Source: Parvularcula sp. LCG005 (GTDB lineage Bacteria > Pseudomonadota > Alphaproteobacteria > Caulobacterales > Parvularculaceae). Taken from it: a stretch of 64,000 bases of DNA. The translations under genes were made by a program, and so were the position numbers. A model generated the notes under the pieces. That model made no database searches and was not told the DNA's origin. It worked only from the letters and a program-made list of their open reading frames with translations. Below are positions 7,821 through 17,414 of the stretch, piece by piece (position 1 is the first letter of the stretch; each line of letters begins with the position of its first letter). The stretch spans positions 682,001 through 746,000 of the forward strand of contig NZ_CP136758.1 in assembly GCF_032930845.1 (NCBI RefSeq), read 5' to 3'.

Positions 7821-8650
7821 TGTCAGCTCAATCGACCCAGCGTCGCCTGACGACGACCGACATTGCGTCGCGCAAGGGCGGCGAACCGATCGTCTCCCTC
7901 ACAGCCTATGATGCGCCCACCGCGGCGCTTCTGGATCCATATTGCGACTTTCTTCTCGTGGGCGACAGTGTGGGCATGGTGGTACACGGACTGCCGTCGA
8001 CCGTTGGTGTCACCGTCGACATGATGATCATGCACGGACAGGCTGTGATGCGCGGGGCCAAGCAGGCACTCGTCGTCATCGACATGCCGTTTGGCAGCTA
8101 TGAAGCCAGCCCGCAGCAGGCCTTCGAGAATGCCTCGCGGATCCTCCGTGAGACGGGGGCAGGGGCCGTGAAGATCGAAGCTGGAACATATGCCGCTGAA
8201 ACCATCCGCTTCCTGACGGAGCGCGGCGTTGGCGTGATGGCGCATGTGGGGCTGCGGCCCCAGGCGATTGGCGTGACCGGCGGGTTCAGGGCCGTCGGCC
8301 GGTCACCGGAAGAGGTCGAGCGTGTGCTGGCCGAAGCAGAAGCCGCGGCAGACGCCGGCGCCTTTGCCGTGGTGGTCGAAGGGGTCGATGAACAGCTCGG
8401 TGACCAGATCACAAGCGCGGTTTCCATTCCGACCATCGGTATCGGTGCATCGGCCAGCTGCGATGGCCAGATCCTCGTGACACCTGACATGCTAGGCATG
8501 TTTGACTGGTCACCAAAATTCGTTCGCCGATATGCCGACATGAAGACCGTCATGTCGCGGGCTGCAGAACAATATGCCAAAGACGTGCGCGACCGGTCGT
8601 TCCCGGCTGCGGCAGAGCTCTACCATCTAAAAGCTAAACGATTGTCCTAG
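7820..8650 (+). CDS. panB: 3-methyl-2-oxobutanoate hydroxymethyltransferase
   Basis: Transfers a hydroxymethyl group from methylenetetrahydrofolate to alpha-ketoisovalerate, giving ketopantoate, the first committed step to pantothenate and CoA. The 276 residues are close to the family length. Visible blocks are SLTAYDAPTAALLD, LLVGDSVGMVVHG, GAGAVKIEAG, VMAHVGLRPQ and TIGIGASASCDGQILVTPDMLG, which carry the Mg2+ and ketoacid site. It overlaps the TerB-like gene by one base. Its stop region overlaps, tail to tail, the last codon of the convergent TadE gene. panC is not in the window. Confidence 0.95.
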   Translation: MSAQSTQRRLTTTDIASRKGGEPIVSLTAYDAPTAALLDPYCDFLLVGDSVGMVVHGLPSTVGVTVDMMIMHGQAVMRGAKQALVVIDMPFGSYEASPQQAFENASRILRETGAGAVKIEAGTYAAETIRFLTERGVGVMAHVGLRPQAIGVTGGFRAVGRSPEEVERVLAEAEAAADAGAFAVVVEGVDEQLGDQITSAVSIPTIGIGASASCDGQILVTPDMLGMFDWSPKFVRRYADMKTVMSRAAEQYAKDVRDRSFPAAAELYHLKAKRLS

Positions 8651-9252
8651 GAGGACGGCGTATATCCCGGCGCGGTGACCACGCGCTGGGTAAAGCGCGG
8701 GCGACGGATGGCGATGCGCCGCATCGGGACATTGGTGATGAACTGTCCATCGAATAGGGGATCGTACAGGCCGGCAATTTCGACGATGATAACCGAATCG
8801 CCCGGTGTCAGCAGCGGAATATCAAGACCTTCGATCAGCGCCTGCGCTGTCTGTGTGCCGGTATTGCCTTCCAGATCACGGCTCATGAACCAGTCCACAT
8901 TGACGCTCTGATTGACCCCCGAGGGATCGATCGGATCACTGAGTGGTCGATAGACGCTGGCAGCAGTGACCTGTATCTGCATGTTGCCCTGGTACTTACC
9001 CGACAGGGCGGTGGCGACTTGCACCAGATCGTCCTCGAACGCATTCGTGATTTCAACCTGACGCGAGATAAGGTCCGCCATCGTACTGTCGAGGTGCGTC
9101 AGGGTTCGCGATGCCTTGTAACCGTCAAACGCCGTCAACGCGCCCAGAAAGAAGAGGATCATCACGGGCAGAATGATCGCGAACTCAATCGCCGATGTGC
9201 CATCACTTTCGCGCCTGAACCGACGCAGAGACTGCGGAACAAATGGCTGCAT
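8647..9252 (-). CDS. TadE-like pseudopilin, group 1
   Basis: A 201-residue protein with the TadE signature: a short basic head, then ESDGTSAIEFAIILPVMILFFLGALTAFDGY, a hydrophobic helix with the Glu used in pilin-like processing and packing. The rest is a periplasmic domain (about 40-200). TadE-like proteins are minor pseudopilins of Flp/Tad systems. It is the last gene of a unit running VWA-TadG (11114), TadE (9787), this gene, with two bases between the two TadE genes. It ends tail to tail with panB. Confidence 0.82.
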   Translation of the reverse strand: MQPFVPQSLRRFRRESDGTSAIEFAIILPVMILFFLGALTAFDGYKASRTLTHLDSTMADLISRQVEITNAFEDDLVQVATALSGKYQGNMQIQVTAASVYRPLSDPIDPSGVNQSVNVDWFMSRDLEGNTGTQTAQALIEGLDIPLLTPGDSVIIVEIAGLYDPLFDGQFITNVPMRRIAIRRPRFTQRVVTAPGYTPSS

Positions 9253-9253
9253 G

Positions 9254-9787
9254 TCAGAACGGCTCGTTCAAAAAGGCGGTCGAGGAAATGATTTCAAACC
9301 GACCGGAGTCCGTCTTGGTCAGGGCGAGGCCCAGGCCGAGGCCAGGAACAGACACGCTGGTGGTCAGGCAGGCCCTGATAAACATGACGTCGCCGCCGCT
9401 GCCCGGACTGTAATGGATGACGGGCTGCATTTCCTTGGTGGAATCCCGGCATGGCGCTGAATAGGCGACCTCTTCGTCGAGGGTCGACAGTTCAATGACC
9501 TCAATGGCAAGATCTGCATTGCAGTTGGAGACGATCGCCTCGACCCGTTCGCATACAAATGAATGAAGGTCGTCACGGGTGATGGAGCCGTCATTCGCCG
9601 CGCCGGTATAGACATATTTCGCCGCATCGACCATCGCGTTGTCGAGAATGACGCTTTTGGTGAGGATCAGACCGGCTTCCAGTGACGACAGCGCGAGCGC
9701 CAGATAGACCGGACCCACAATCGCAAATTCAATGGCGGCCGATCCGTCTTTACGATGCAGGAAGCGCTTGACTGAGCGAAAGATCAT
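9254..9787 (-). CDS. TadE-like pseudopilin, group 1
   Basis: A 177-residue TadE-family protein: basic N-terminus, then KDGSAAIEFAIVGPVYLALALSSLEAGLI, a TadE-type helix with the conserved Glu. Cysteine pairs in the periplasmic part (FVCERVEAIVSNC, SAPCRD) suggest disulfide bonds. The open frame reaches 9964, but that extension overlaps the upstream VWA gene and looks non-coding. The ATG at 9787, after a GAGGG, starts the protein ten bases after the VWA gene ends. Confidence 0.82.
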   Translation of the reverse strand: MIFRSVKRFLHRKDGSAAIEFAIVGPVYLALALSSLEAGLILTKSVILDNAMVDAAKYVYTGAANDGSITRDDLHSFVCERVEAIVSNCNADLAIEVIELSTLDEEVAYSAPCRDSTKEMQPVIHYSPGSGGDVMFIRACLTTSVSVPGLGLGLALTKTDSGRFEIISSTAFLNEPF

Positions 9788-9797
9788 GTGATTTCCC

Positions 9798-11114
9798 TCA
9801 CATGAAGATCCGGACACGGTTGATATTGGCGGCAATAGCGCTGAATGCCGCTTCGATCTCCGTATTGTCGATGAGGTAATAATTTGCCACGGTCGAAGCA
9901 CAGCTGCGCAGGACGGTATCCGCGTTACTGCCAGCATCAATACCGAAGCCGATGGTGAAAACAATCACACCCTTCGTCTTCGCATCCTGGCAGAGAGTCA
10001 GAAAATTCGACTCAGCTGCTTCATTCGTAAACAGAAGTTCCGAGCAAAAGAGCGTGAACTCCCAGCATGTTTTGGGCTGGAAGTATTTGTTCATATTGCC
10101 GTCACTCATGACGATCAGCACTTTCAGTGTCTCGGCGCGAAAATCGGCGGGGCGCACATGGGCGAAGCTGCCGCCAAATCTGCCGCGCATGTCTGGCGAC
10201 AGGGACTTCAGGCCGATCAATGTTCCTTCGTCGATGGATGTCAGGCCGGCAAGATCACTCTCGGCCGTCAGGGCCTTGATCTTGTTAATGAGATCAGTGG
10301 AATTGTTGCTCTGATAGAGGGCGCGGTTATTGTTCCGTGGACAGCTGCGATAGGGCGAGAACAATTCCCCAACGCCATAGTGGAAATATTCGGGAAGGGG
10401 CGTCATGCTGTAAGACGTCCATGACAGATCGGAAAAGTGGGACGGCCGCAGGTTCAGACAACCCTGCCAGCGGTGACCATCGTGGAAGTCGTTGTCCAAG
10501 TGATTGTCAATCGTTGACGGATTGACGAAGAATTTGAATTCATCGCCCACATTCACATGCGTGCCGAAAGGGATGATGGAGACCGATGTCAGGTCACGGA
10601 CTTCATCCGTCAGGATCGTGTCGATAAAGTCTTCACCCGCCGTGATCAGGTTGGCGATACGCGTCCCGGCCATGGAGCCTGACACGTCGAGCACAAGCGC
10701 GATTTCGACCCGCTGCCAGTCCTGACGGCCGCCGCTCTCGGCGCTGATGTCGAGGCTGTCGATATCAATCAACGGCAGAAACATTGTCGACAGGGCGTAG
10801 GCGGCCTCCACCCTTACCCGACGCCCGCTATTGTCCTCCACAGCGGTGATCGTCAGATCGATATCACTGAAATTGATGCGCGACGTGGCGAGATTGGTCG
10901 CAAGATATTCTTCGGCGACCGCGGTCATGTCCCGTTCGTTTGTCAGCGATGATGCGGCGAGCACTGCTGCATCAACCGCGCGCTGCAATTCGATACGCTG
11001 CTGAATGGCACGCGAGATATCGATGGCCCCGCCGAGAAGGGCAAAGGTCGGCAGGATCAGAAGGGCCGCCATGATGGCGACGTTTCCTCTTTGCGATCGC
11101 TTGGTCGAAACCAT
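9798..11114 (-). CDS. VWA-domain TadG-like pilus assembly protein, group 1
   Basis: A 438-residue protein. Residues 1-35 are the Tad-type N-terminus (SQRGNVAIMAALLILPTFALLGGAIDISRA). A von Willebrand factor A domain starts near 135, with a complete metal-ion-dependent adhesion motif DVSGSM (143-148) and a later ALTAESDLAGLTSIDEG-type loop. TadG proteins sit in the inner membrane with the VWA part in the periplasm and are linked to Flp pilus assembly or surface adhesion. It heads a unit with the two TadE genes downstream. The 480 bases upstream separate it from a second TadG/TadE group. Confidence 0.85.
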   Translation of the reverse strand: MVSTKRSQRGNVAIMAALLILPTFALLGGAIDISRAIQQRIELQRAVDAAVLAASSLTNERDMTAVAEEYLATNLATSRINFSDIDLTITAVEDNSGRRVRVEAAYALSTMFLPLIDIDSLDISAESGGRQDWQRVEIALVLDVSGSMAGTRIANLITAGEDFIDTILTDEVRDLTSVSIIPFGTHVNVGDEFKFFVNPSTIDNHLDNDFHDGHRWQGCLNLRPSHFSDLSWTSYSMTPLPEYFHYGVGELFSPYRSCPRNNNRALYQSNNSTDLINKIKALTAESDLAGLTSIDEGTLIGLKSLSPDMRGRFGGSFAHVRPADFRAETLKVLIVMSDGNMNKYFQPKTCWEFTLFCSELLFTNEAAESNFLTLCQDAKTKGVIVFTIGFGIDAGSNADTVLRSCASTVANYYLIDNTEIEAAFSAIAANINRVRIFM

Positions 11115-11594
11115 TGCCTACACCGTCAGTGGTACCTGTAATACCCGATACCAATATCCCCATCGCGTTTTCGAATTTGCAAATTTTGTTGGTGAACAAA
11201 TTATTGAAAAGCATATTAGAATCAAATTTCAGTCGCGGACCTAGCATTATATTGCTTGCAAATTTGGAGAACCATAATGAGATGAAGGGTGCTGGGTGCG
11301 CTAAAAAACAAGCAAAAACAATGGCATGAGATGGATTCTGCATATTGTCACGATGATGAGCGCGCACCGGATCGAATTTGACATAGTTCAGGATCGATTG
11401 TGGGTTGAATCGTGCTCGTATGCCGGTAAAATTTGAAATATAACGCGTATGCGGAGTTTTGATGCAAATTGCGCCGACCAGCCCGCGTTGCCCTGGTTTG
11501 CTTAGGGCCGCGACACGGCAAGTTGCCCGCAGCGACAGGGCTTGGCCCGACGGTCTGTCGGTGAGTTAGTGACAGGTTGCGGTGAGAGGTCGGC
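11115..11594. other. 480-base AT-rich gap between two TadG/TadE groups
   Basis: No convincing gene on either strand; two short frames crossing it lack ribosome sites and family features. It is clearly richer in A and T than the flanking genes. The motif TTGCAAATTT occurs at 11177-11186, as part of a perfect 12-base palindrome AATTTGCAAATT (11174-11185), and again at 11256-11265; TGCAAATT occurs near 11464. It probably carries the promoter of the leftward VWA gene, and these repeats are candidate regulator sites. Confidence 0.5.
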
Positions 11595-13136
11595 TTAACG
11601 CGTAATGCGAAGCTTGTTCAGCTCTGTGCCGATTGATCCGAACGTATTGTCGAGCGCGTTGGCCGAGGGGGCAAAGTAGTACTTGCCCGGATCAGAAGCG
11701 CACGACTCGTAAATCGCTTTTGTGGAAGAGCCGGCGCTGGTCGCAAAGACGACCGTATAGACCGTGATGTTCATTTCCTTTGCTGTGGTGCAAAGATTGA
11801 TCAACCGGTCCTCGACTTTCGATTTGGCTGTACCGCTATTGGACGTGCCAAGAATGGAATTCATCCGCCATTCGCCAAGACGGCCATAGCCCGTAATGTC
11901 GGACTGCTCACTGTCCTGCGCCACACAGCAGCCGTCCCATCCCGCGTTGTACAGCGTGTTATCTCCATCGGTCATCAGGACAATAGCGCGGCGCCAGTTG
12001 GGCGATTCCCATAGCCGCTCATTGGTCCGTGGGTCCCGATGGGTATCGGATTCGGTGAAGGGCTCGCCCGGCGTCAGTGTGCGAATGCCCCAGGCCATGC
12101 CGATATCGGAAAATGTGCCGCCGCGGTTCCATGCGGTCATGATATCGAGGGCGTGGGTGACGTCAGACTTGGTGCCTGTCAGGGGAACAATCGGGGTTGG
12201 ACAGCCCACATTCGGCCCGACAAACGCGTTTGAGTCACGGTCTCCACCGGGATCGATACTGTTCGGGTCCGCTTTGCCCATGTCGCTGCCCGACGTATAC
12301 ACGCCGAACTGGTTGTCATTGTAGATCGGCCAGATCAGCGGCGTCCATTTGCTGGTCGATGGCGGTGTGTCGTCCCAGGAGGCATCGCCGGTCCGTTCGT
12401 ACACGCAGCCCTTCCATTGCGTTTTGTCTGATGGATCATACTCGATCACATCCAGCTGGCCCGGGGCGAGACCGGTCCGGCCTTGCGGATCCTTCAGTCG
12501 GAAATCATCGACAATACTCGTATTGACAATACCTGGTGCGGCATCGCCCGGATTGACCATGGACGCGTAGGGGACGACCGAAACGCGCAACTGGGCCATC
12601 TCATCCTCTTCAAAGAGGGAATTGACCATGCTGCGTGATGCCTGCTTCAGCGCGCTGATCCGGTTTGTTCCATCAAGCCCGCCCCACATCGAGCCTGTAT
12701 TGTCGAGGACCAGCGCGACCATGAGGCCACCGCCTGCACGGCTGACCTCGGTCAATGCCGCTGAATTGACCGTATCCTTGTCGAGGATGCGCATGAAATA
12801 GGTCGGCATTGTCGCCTTGACCGCAATTGTTACCTTTTCCGCAGTGGACGTCACATTGAGGCTGGTGATCGTTGCACCGGTCATGTGGAAGTTCAGATCT
12901 ACATAGTCCTGGGCGAGGGCAGTCAGCTCTTCATCCGTGCCAAACGTTGTGCCGATGGCCAGCGCGGCAGCGTCGGTCGCACCCTGCAGTTGGTAGCGCA
13001 ACAGCATCATCCGTGCGCCGTCGATAGACAGGCCAGTTGCCGCGATGATCGGTACGATCATCAATGCGGTCAGCAATGCGACATTACCGCCGGTTCGGTG
13101 CGCAAAGCTGACGAGACGGCGGACAAAACGCTTCAT
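11595..13136 (-). CDS. VWA-domain TadG-like pilus assembly protein, group 2
   Basis: A 513-residue protein with the Tad N-terminus (TGGNVALLTALMIVPIIAATGLSIDGARMM). The VWA domain begins near 137; its adhesion motif reads DNTGSM (145-150), an accepted DxxGS variant. A large insert (about 190-340) rich in G, D and P is probably surface-exposed, and further VWA motifs follow (IVLMTDGDN). It overlaps the upstream TadE by four bases. It is a diverged paralogue of the VWA protein at 9798-11114 but longer, with different loops. Confidence 0.85.
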   Translation of the reverse strand: MKRFVRRLVSFAHRTGGNVALLTALMIVPIIAATGLSIDGARMMLLRYQLQGATDAAALAIGTTFGTDEELTALAQDYVDLNFHMTGATITSLNVTSTAEKVTIAVKATMPTYFMRILDKDTVNSAALTEVSRAGGGLMVALVLDNTGSMWGGLDGTNRISALKQASRSMVNSLFEEDEMAQLRVSVVPYASMVNPGDAAPGIVNTSIVDDFRLKDPQGRTGLAPGQLDVIEYDPSDKTQWKGCVYERTGDASWDDTPPSTSKWTPLIWPIYNDNQFGVYTSGSDMGKADPNSIDPGGDRDSNAFVGPNVGCPTPIVPLTGTKSDVTHALDIMTAWNRGGTFSDIGMAWGIRTLTPGEPFTESDTHRDPRTNERLWESPNWRRAIVLMTDGDNTLYNAGWDGCCVAQDSEQSDITGYGRLGEWRMNSILGTSNSGTAKSKVEDRLINLCTTAKEMNITVYTVVFATSAGSSTKAIYESCASDPGKYYFAPSANALDNTFGSIGTELNKLRITR

Positions 13137-13702
13137 TGTGAGTATCCATCGACATGGGTGCCGTCTTCAACCAGAGATCCATCCATTGCGATGGCTCGGG
13201 TATTGCGCGGCTTGAAAATCGAGCGCGTCGATTTTGTGATTGTGGTGCCGCCGAAAATATCAAACAGCGTCGGCGCCGTGACGGTCATGGTGGTATAAAG
13301 AACACTCTGCCCAGGCTCTGCAAGCCCAATGGTCTTGTCTAGATTGATCTGCGGACCGCCGCCGCCGCGTGTGGTGCTCCACAAGATGACAGGTGTTCCG
13401 TCCTCATCGTAACCGATACTGGCCACGGTCACGCCGAGGGACGCTTCGGCAAAGTCGACCGACGTCATGATGGTGCCGGCGACATCAAAAATTTCGGTGA
13501 CATCCGCTTCGGTCAACTCGTTTGACCGAGAGAGGTAGTCGCCAAACTGATAGGCGTAACGCTCAAACTCGTCGACGATCTGCACGCGCGTGGTCATCTC
13601 GAAGATACCAAAGGCGATGCCCACAAGCAGGGGCAGGACCATGGCGAATTCCGCCGCGGCCACACCCGCCTGATTATGACGGAAACGCTGGATGAGGTGC
13701 AT
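13133..13702 (-). CDS. TadE-like pseudopilin, group 2
   Basis: About 189 residues. The N-terminus has the TadE pattern: HNQAGVAAAEFAMVLPLLVGIAFGIFEMT, with the conserved Glu. The periplasmic part contains a Gly-rich turn (TTRGGGGPQ). Start codons at 13720, 13708 and 13702 are possible. The last overlaps the upstream TGA by one base (TGATG), which favours translational coupling, and none has a clear ribosome site. Its end overlaps the VWA gene start (ATGA). The three genes 14223 to 11595 thus form one unit. Confidence 0.8.
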   Translation of the reverse strand: MHLIQRFRHNQAGVAAAEFAMVLPLLVGIAFGIFEMTTRVQIVDEFERYAYQFGDYLSRSNELTEADVTEIFDVAGTIMTSVDFAEASLGVTVASIGYDEDGTPVILWSTTRGGGGPQINLDKTIGLAEPGQSVLYTTMTVTAPTLFDIFGGTTITKSTRSIFKPRNTRAIAMDGSLVEDGTHVDGYSQ

Positions 13703-14223
13703 CAACATTCGCCGGTGCATCCAAAAGCTTCGTTCTTGGTGATCGAGGCGCCGGTGATGATCACGTTCTCTCCATCCGGCTGGAAAATCGATTTGATCAT
13801 GGGCGTGATGAAGCTGAAATTCGTCACCGCCCGCACGATCATGATCTGTTCCTGACGGCCGGGGTCGAAGGTGAAGTTGCTTGGCTCGCCATCGCCGTCA
13901 AACGTGATGGGCGGGAAGGTTGCGTCGCTGAGACGGTTAAAGGCCCGCACGTCAACGAAGATATCGTCGCAATCAAAAAGGAACGATGATTTCTCGCACA
14001 CTGTCTCCTTGAAAAGCGTTTCGGGGTCGCCGGCTTTCTGAATGTGACCAGTCTGCAGTTCACGCGACACTTCGAACACCAGGTAACGCAGGCTGTGGCG
14101 CTTGAAATAGAACAGTGACGTTTCAAAAATGGCGAACACAAGAAGAAAAAAGACGGGGGCAATGATCGCGAATTCTACCGCTGCCGACCCTTCATCTCTC
14201 TTTAACCAGCGTCGAACCAACAT
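13702..14223 (-). CDS. TadE-like pseudopilin, group 2 (first gene)
   Basis: A 173-residue TadE-family protein with a basic head and the helix DEGSAAVEFAIIAPVFFLLVFAIFETSLF. The periplasmic part has four cysteines (TVCEKSSFLFDC and the final GCTGEC), enough for two disulfides. It is first in the group-2 unit and divergent from valS, with about 160 bases between the start codons, which must hold both promoters. Confidence 0.82.
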   Translation of the reverse strand: MLVRRWLKRDEGSAAVEFAIIAPVFFLLVFAIFETSLFYFKRHSLRYLVFEVSRELQTGHIQKAGDPETLFKETVCEKSSFLFDCDDIFVDVRAFNRLSDATFPPITFDGDGEPSNFTFDPGRQEQIMIVRAVTNFSFITPMIKSIFQPDGENVIITGASITKNEAFGCTGEC

Positions 14224-14385
14224 GATGCCAGTACCTTGAACCCGTTACACCCTATGTTCCTAAGGCATTGCGGTTGAAGGAATATGAAGATTGCGAGTCG
14301 TTGGCGTCATCGTGTCAGCACTCTTCGCCGACACTCTCGTCTTGGTGGATTGCCCGGACCGGGCGCTGCCACTAAACCCCTGTCC

Positions 14386-17367
14386 ATGACAGACAACGAT
14401 CCATCCCTCCCGAAGAATTTTGACCATTCCGAAGCCGAAAGCCGCCTCTACGCTGCGTGGGAGGAAGCCGGCTGTTTCAAGCCGTCGGGCGTGGGTGAGC
14501 CCTATTGTGTCGTCATTCCGCCGCCCAATGTCACGGGCAGCCTGCATATGGGCCATGCCCTCAACAACACGTTGCAGGACGTGCTGATCCGCTACCACCG
14601 GATGAAGGGCAAGGATGTGCTGTGGCAGGTCGGGACGGACCATGCCGGCATTGCCACCCAGATGGTGGTCGAGCGCCAGATGGCTGAACGGCAGGAGCCT
14701 CGGCGTCAGGATATCGGCCGGGAAGCATTCGTCGAAAAAGTCTGGGAGTGGAAGGCTGAAAGCGCCGGGACGATCCAGTCCCAGCTGCGCCGCCTTGGTG
14801 CCTCCTGTGACTGGAGCCGGGAACGCTTCACCATGGATGATGGCCTGTCGGCGGCTGTCCGCAAGGTGTTCGTGCAGCTCTATAATGAGGGGCTGATCTA
14901 TCGCGGCAAGCGGCTCGTCAACTGGGATCCCAAATTCGCGACCGCTATCTCCGATCTCGAGGTCGAGACCCATGAGGTCCAGGGCCATATGTGGCACTTC
15001 CAGTACAAGCTGGCGGGCGGCGAGACCTATGAATATGTCGAGAAGGATGAGGACGGCAACGTCAGCTTGCGTGAAGTGCGGGACTATATCTCCATCGCCA
15101 CGACGCGGCCCGAGACGATGCTCGGCGACGGCGCGGTTGCGGTGCACACGGATGATGAGCGCTACAAGCCCATCGTTGGCAAGTTCTGTGAGATCCCGGT
15201 AGGGCCAAAGGAAAGCCGCCGCCTGATCCCGATCATCGCCGATGAATACCCTGACCCTGACTTCGGGTCCGGCGCGGTGAAGATCACTGGTGCCCATGAT
15301 CCGAACGACTATGAGGTCGCCAAGCGTCACAACATTCCGCTTTACCGCCTGATGGACAATGTCGCCGCCTTGCGTGCCGATGGTGCGCCGTATGCGGAGG
15401 AATCCGCCAAGGCCATGACGCTTGCCAAGGGCGGGGAGGCGTTTGATGAGGCCTATGTGGACACGATCAACCTCGTGCCCGAAGCCTATCGCGGTCTTGA
15501 CCGGTTCGAGGCGCGCAAGCGCATCATCGCGGATATCGATGCCGAAGGCCTGATGATCCGGGTTGAGGACAAGCTGATCCAGCAGCCCTTTGGCGACCGG
15601 TCCGGCGTGGTGATCGAACCCATGCTGACGGATCAATGGTATGTGGACGCCAAGACCATGGCCCAGCCCGCGATCAAGGCGGTGGAGGAGGGACAGACAA
15701 AGTTTGTCCCTGAGAACTGGACCAAGACCTATTTCAACTGGCTGAACGATATCCAGCCCTGGTGCATCTCCCGCCAGCTGTGGTGGGGGCACCAGATCCC
15801 CGTGTGGTACGGTATTGATATCGGGCCAACACTGGATGAGTCTGTGGAACTCACCGACAGCGCGTCGTTGAAGCTCACAACTTTTGCTGTTGAGGACGAA
15901 GCGCAGCTCAAGGCTGCAGTGATCGCACAGCTTGACCAGTCGTGCCCCGGCCACGGGTTCGAGGACGTGGTCGTGGTTGATTCCCATGCGGAAATGGTCG
16001 CGACCATGAAAGAAACGGAACTGCGCTACACCAAAGGTGTGGACGCAAAGCGCAGCTACGTCCTGTTCCGCGACCCTGACGTTCTCGACACGTGGTTCTC
16101 TTCCGCCCTGTGGCCGTTCTCGACGCTGGGTTGGCCGGAAGAGACGCCGGAACTTGAGAAATTTTATCCGACCGCGACGCTTTCGACGGCCTTTGACATC
16201 ATCTTCTTCTGGGTGGCCCGGATGATGATGATGGGCATGCACTTCCAGAAGGAAGTGCCGTTCAAGGAAGTTTACATCCACGCCATCGTCCGGGACGAAA
16301 AGGGACAGAAAATGTCCAAGTCCAAGGGCAATGTCATCGACCCGATCGTCAAGATGGATGAGTACGGCACCGATTCCCTGCGCTTTACGCTCGCCGCCAT
16401 GGCCTCACCCGGGCGGGATGTGAAGCTGGCAGATCAGCGGATCGAAGGCTACCGGAATTTCCGCACCAAGCTGTGGAATGCCGCGCGCTTCTGCCAGATG
16501 AATGAGTGCAGTGTGCCAGAGGGCTTTGACCCTGCGGGCGTCACCTCGGCGCTGAACCAGTGGATCCTGCACGAAGCGAACCTGACGGAGCGGGCAATTG
16601 AGCAGGCGCTCAGCGCCTATCGCTTCAATGATGCGGCGGACACGATCTATCAGTTCACGTGGAATATCTTCTGCGACTGGTTCTTGGAATTCGCCAAGCC
16701 CGTCTTCCACGGGGAGGAGGAGGCGGCGAAGGCGGAAACCCGCGCCACGACCGCCTATGCCCTCGACCGCATCCTCGTCATGCTGCACCCGTTCATGCCC
16801 TTCGTCACCGAAGAGCTATGGGGTCAGATGGCGCCCCGCGAGAAGTACCTCATGCTGGAACGCTGGGACGGGCCGGGCGTGGACGCACCAGAGGCCGCGG
16901 CGGAGATGAACTTCATCATCGCATTGGTGTCGGGCATTCGTTCTGTGCGTACAGAGATGAATGTGCCCCCTTCAGCAAAGATGCCGCTCGTCGCGCTGCA
17001 GGCGGACGAAGAGGCCAAGCGGCGCCTGACGGCATCTGCCGGGCTGATCGAACGCCTTGCCCGTCTCGACGGGATCAGCTTCGCCGATGACGCGCCAAAG
17101 GGCGCAGCACAGATCGTGGTCGCGGGGGGCAGCTACGCGCTGCCCATTGCCGATTTTATCGATCTTGGAGCGGAAATGGCGCGCCTTGAAAAGGATATCG
17201 CCAAGAACCGGGATGAGATCGAAAAGATCGACAAGAAGCTCTCCAATGAACGGTTCGTGTCGAAGGCCCCGCCAGAAGTGGTGGAGGAGCAGCATACACG
17301 CCGCGCCGATTTCGCCGCCAACCTTGAAAAGCTGGGTGCGGCTCTCGACCGGCTCAAAGCACTCTAA
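14386..17367 (+). CDS. valS: Valyl-tRNA synthetase
   Basis: Charges tRNA-Val in the cytoplasm. The HIGH-class signature reads HMGH (54-57) in PPNVTGSLHMGHAL; the KMSKS loop is at 642-646. The long connective editing domain lies between them, an anticodon-binding domain follows, and the C-terminal coiled coil typical of ValRS is visible (about 925-993, rich in K, E and R). The frame opens at 14284, but the first 34 residues look non-coding; the ATG at 14386 begins MTDNDPSLPKNFDHSE and gives 993 residues. It ends at a strong terminator. Confidence 0.96.
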   Translation: MTDNDPSLPKNFDHSEAESRLYAAWEEAGCFKPSGVGEPYCVVIPPPNVTGSLHMGHALNNTLQDVLIRYHRMKGKDVLWQVGTDHAGIATQMVVERQMAERQEPRRQDIGREAFVEKVWEWKAESAGTIQSQLRRLGASCDWSRERFTMDDGLSAAVRKVFVQLYNEGLIYRGKRLVNWDPKFATAISDLEVETHEVQGHMWHFQYKLAGGETYEYVEKDEDGNVSLREVRDYISIATTRPETMLGDGAVAVHTDDERYKPIVGKFCEIPVGPKESRRLIPIIADEYPDPDFGSGAVKITGAHDPNDYEVAKRHNIPLYRLMDNVAALRADGAPYAEESAKAMTLAKGGEAFDEAYVDTINLVPEAYRGLDRFEARKRIIADIDAEGLMIRVEDKLIQQPFGDRSGVVIEPMLTDQWYVDAKTMAQPAIKAVEEGQTKFVPENWTKTYFNWLNDIQPWCISRQLWWGHQIPVWYGIDIGPTLDESVELTDSASLKLTTFAVEDEAQLKAAVIAQLDQSCPGHGFEDVVVVDSHAEMVATMKETELRYTKGVDAKRSYVLFRDPDVLDTWFSSALWPFSTLGWPEETPELEKFYPTATLSTAFDIIFFWVARMMMMGMHFQKEVPFKEVYIHAIVRDEKGQKMSKSKGNVIDPIVKMDEYGTDSLRFTLAAMASPGRDVKLADQRIEGYRNFRTKLWNAARFCQMNECSVPEGFDPAGVTSALNQWILHEANLTERAIEQALSAYRFNDAADTIYQFTWNIFCDWFLEFAKPVFHGEEEAAKAETRATTAYALDRILVMLHPFMPFVTEELWGQMAPREKYLMLERWDGPGVDAPEAAAEMNFIIALVSGIRSVRTEMNVPPSAKMPLVALQADEEAKRRLTASAGLIERLARLDGISFADDAPKGAAQIVVAGGSYALPIADFIDLGAEMARLEKDIAKNRDEIEKIDKKLSNERFVSKAPPEVVEEQHTRRADFAANLEKLGAALDRLKAL

Positions 17368-17370
17368 GGA

Positions 17371-17400
17371 AAAGGCGGCCCTCACGGCCGCCTTTTTATT
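17371..17400. terminator. Rho-independent terminator after valS
   Basis: Perfect seven-base stem GGCGGCC (17374-17380) / GGCCGCC (17386-17392), a five-base loop and then TTTTT. The A-run on the other side (GGAAAA) lets it also stop the convergent esterase transcript. Confidence 0.9.
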
Positions 17401-17414
17401 CGACTTTCTGGCGA

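Noticed and set aside
10972-11367. Short open frames across the AT-rich gap
   Set aside because: They overlap the VWA gene and lack start signals or family features.
14260-16281. 673-residue open frame opposite valS
   Set aside because: Lies antisense to conserved ValRS motifs, has a repetitive H/G/R/L composition typical of shadows of GC-rich genes, and shows no family feature.
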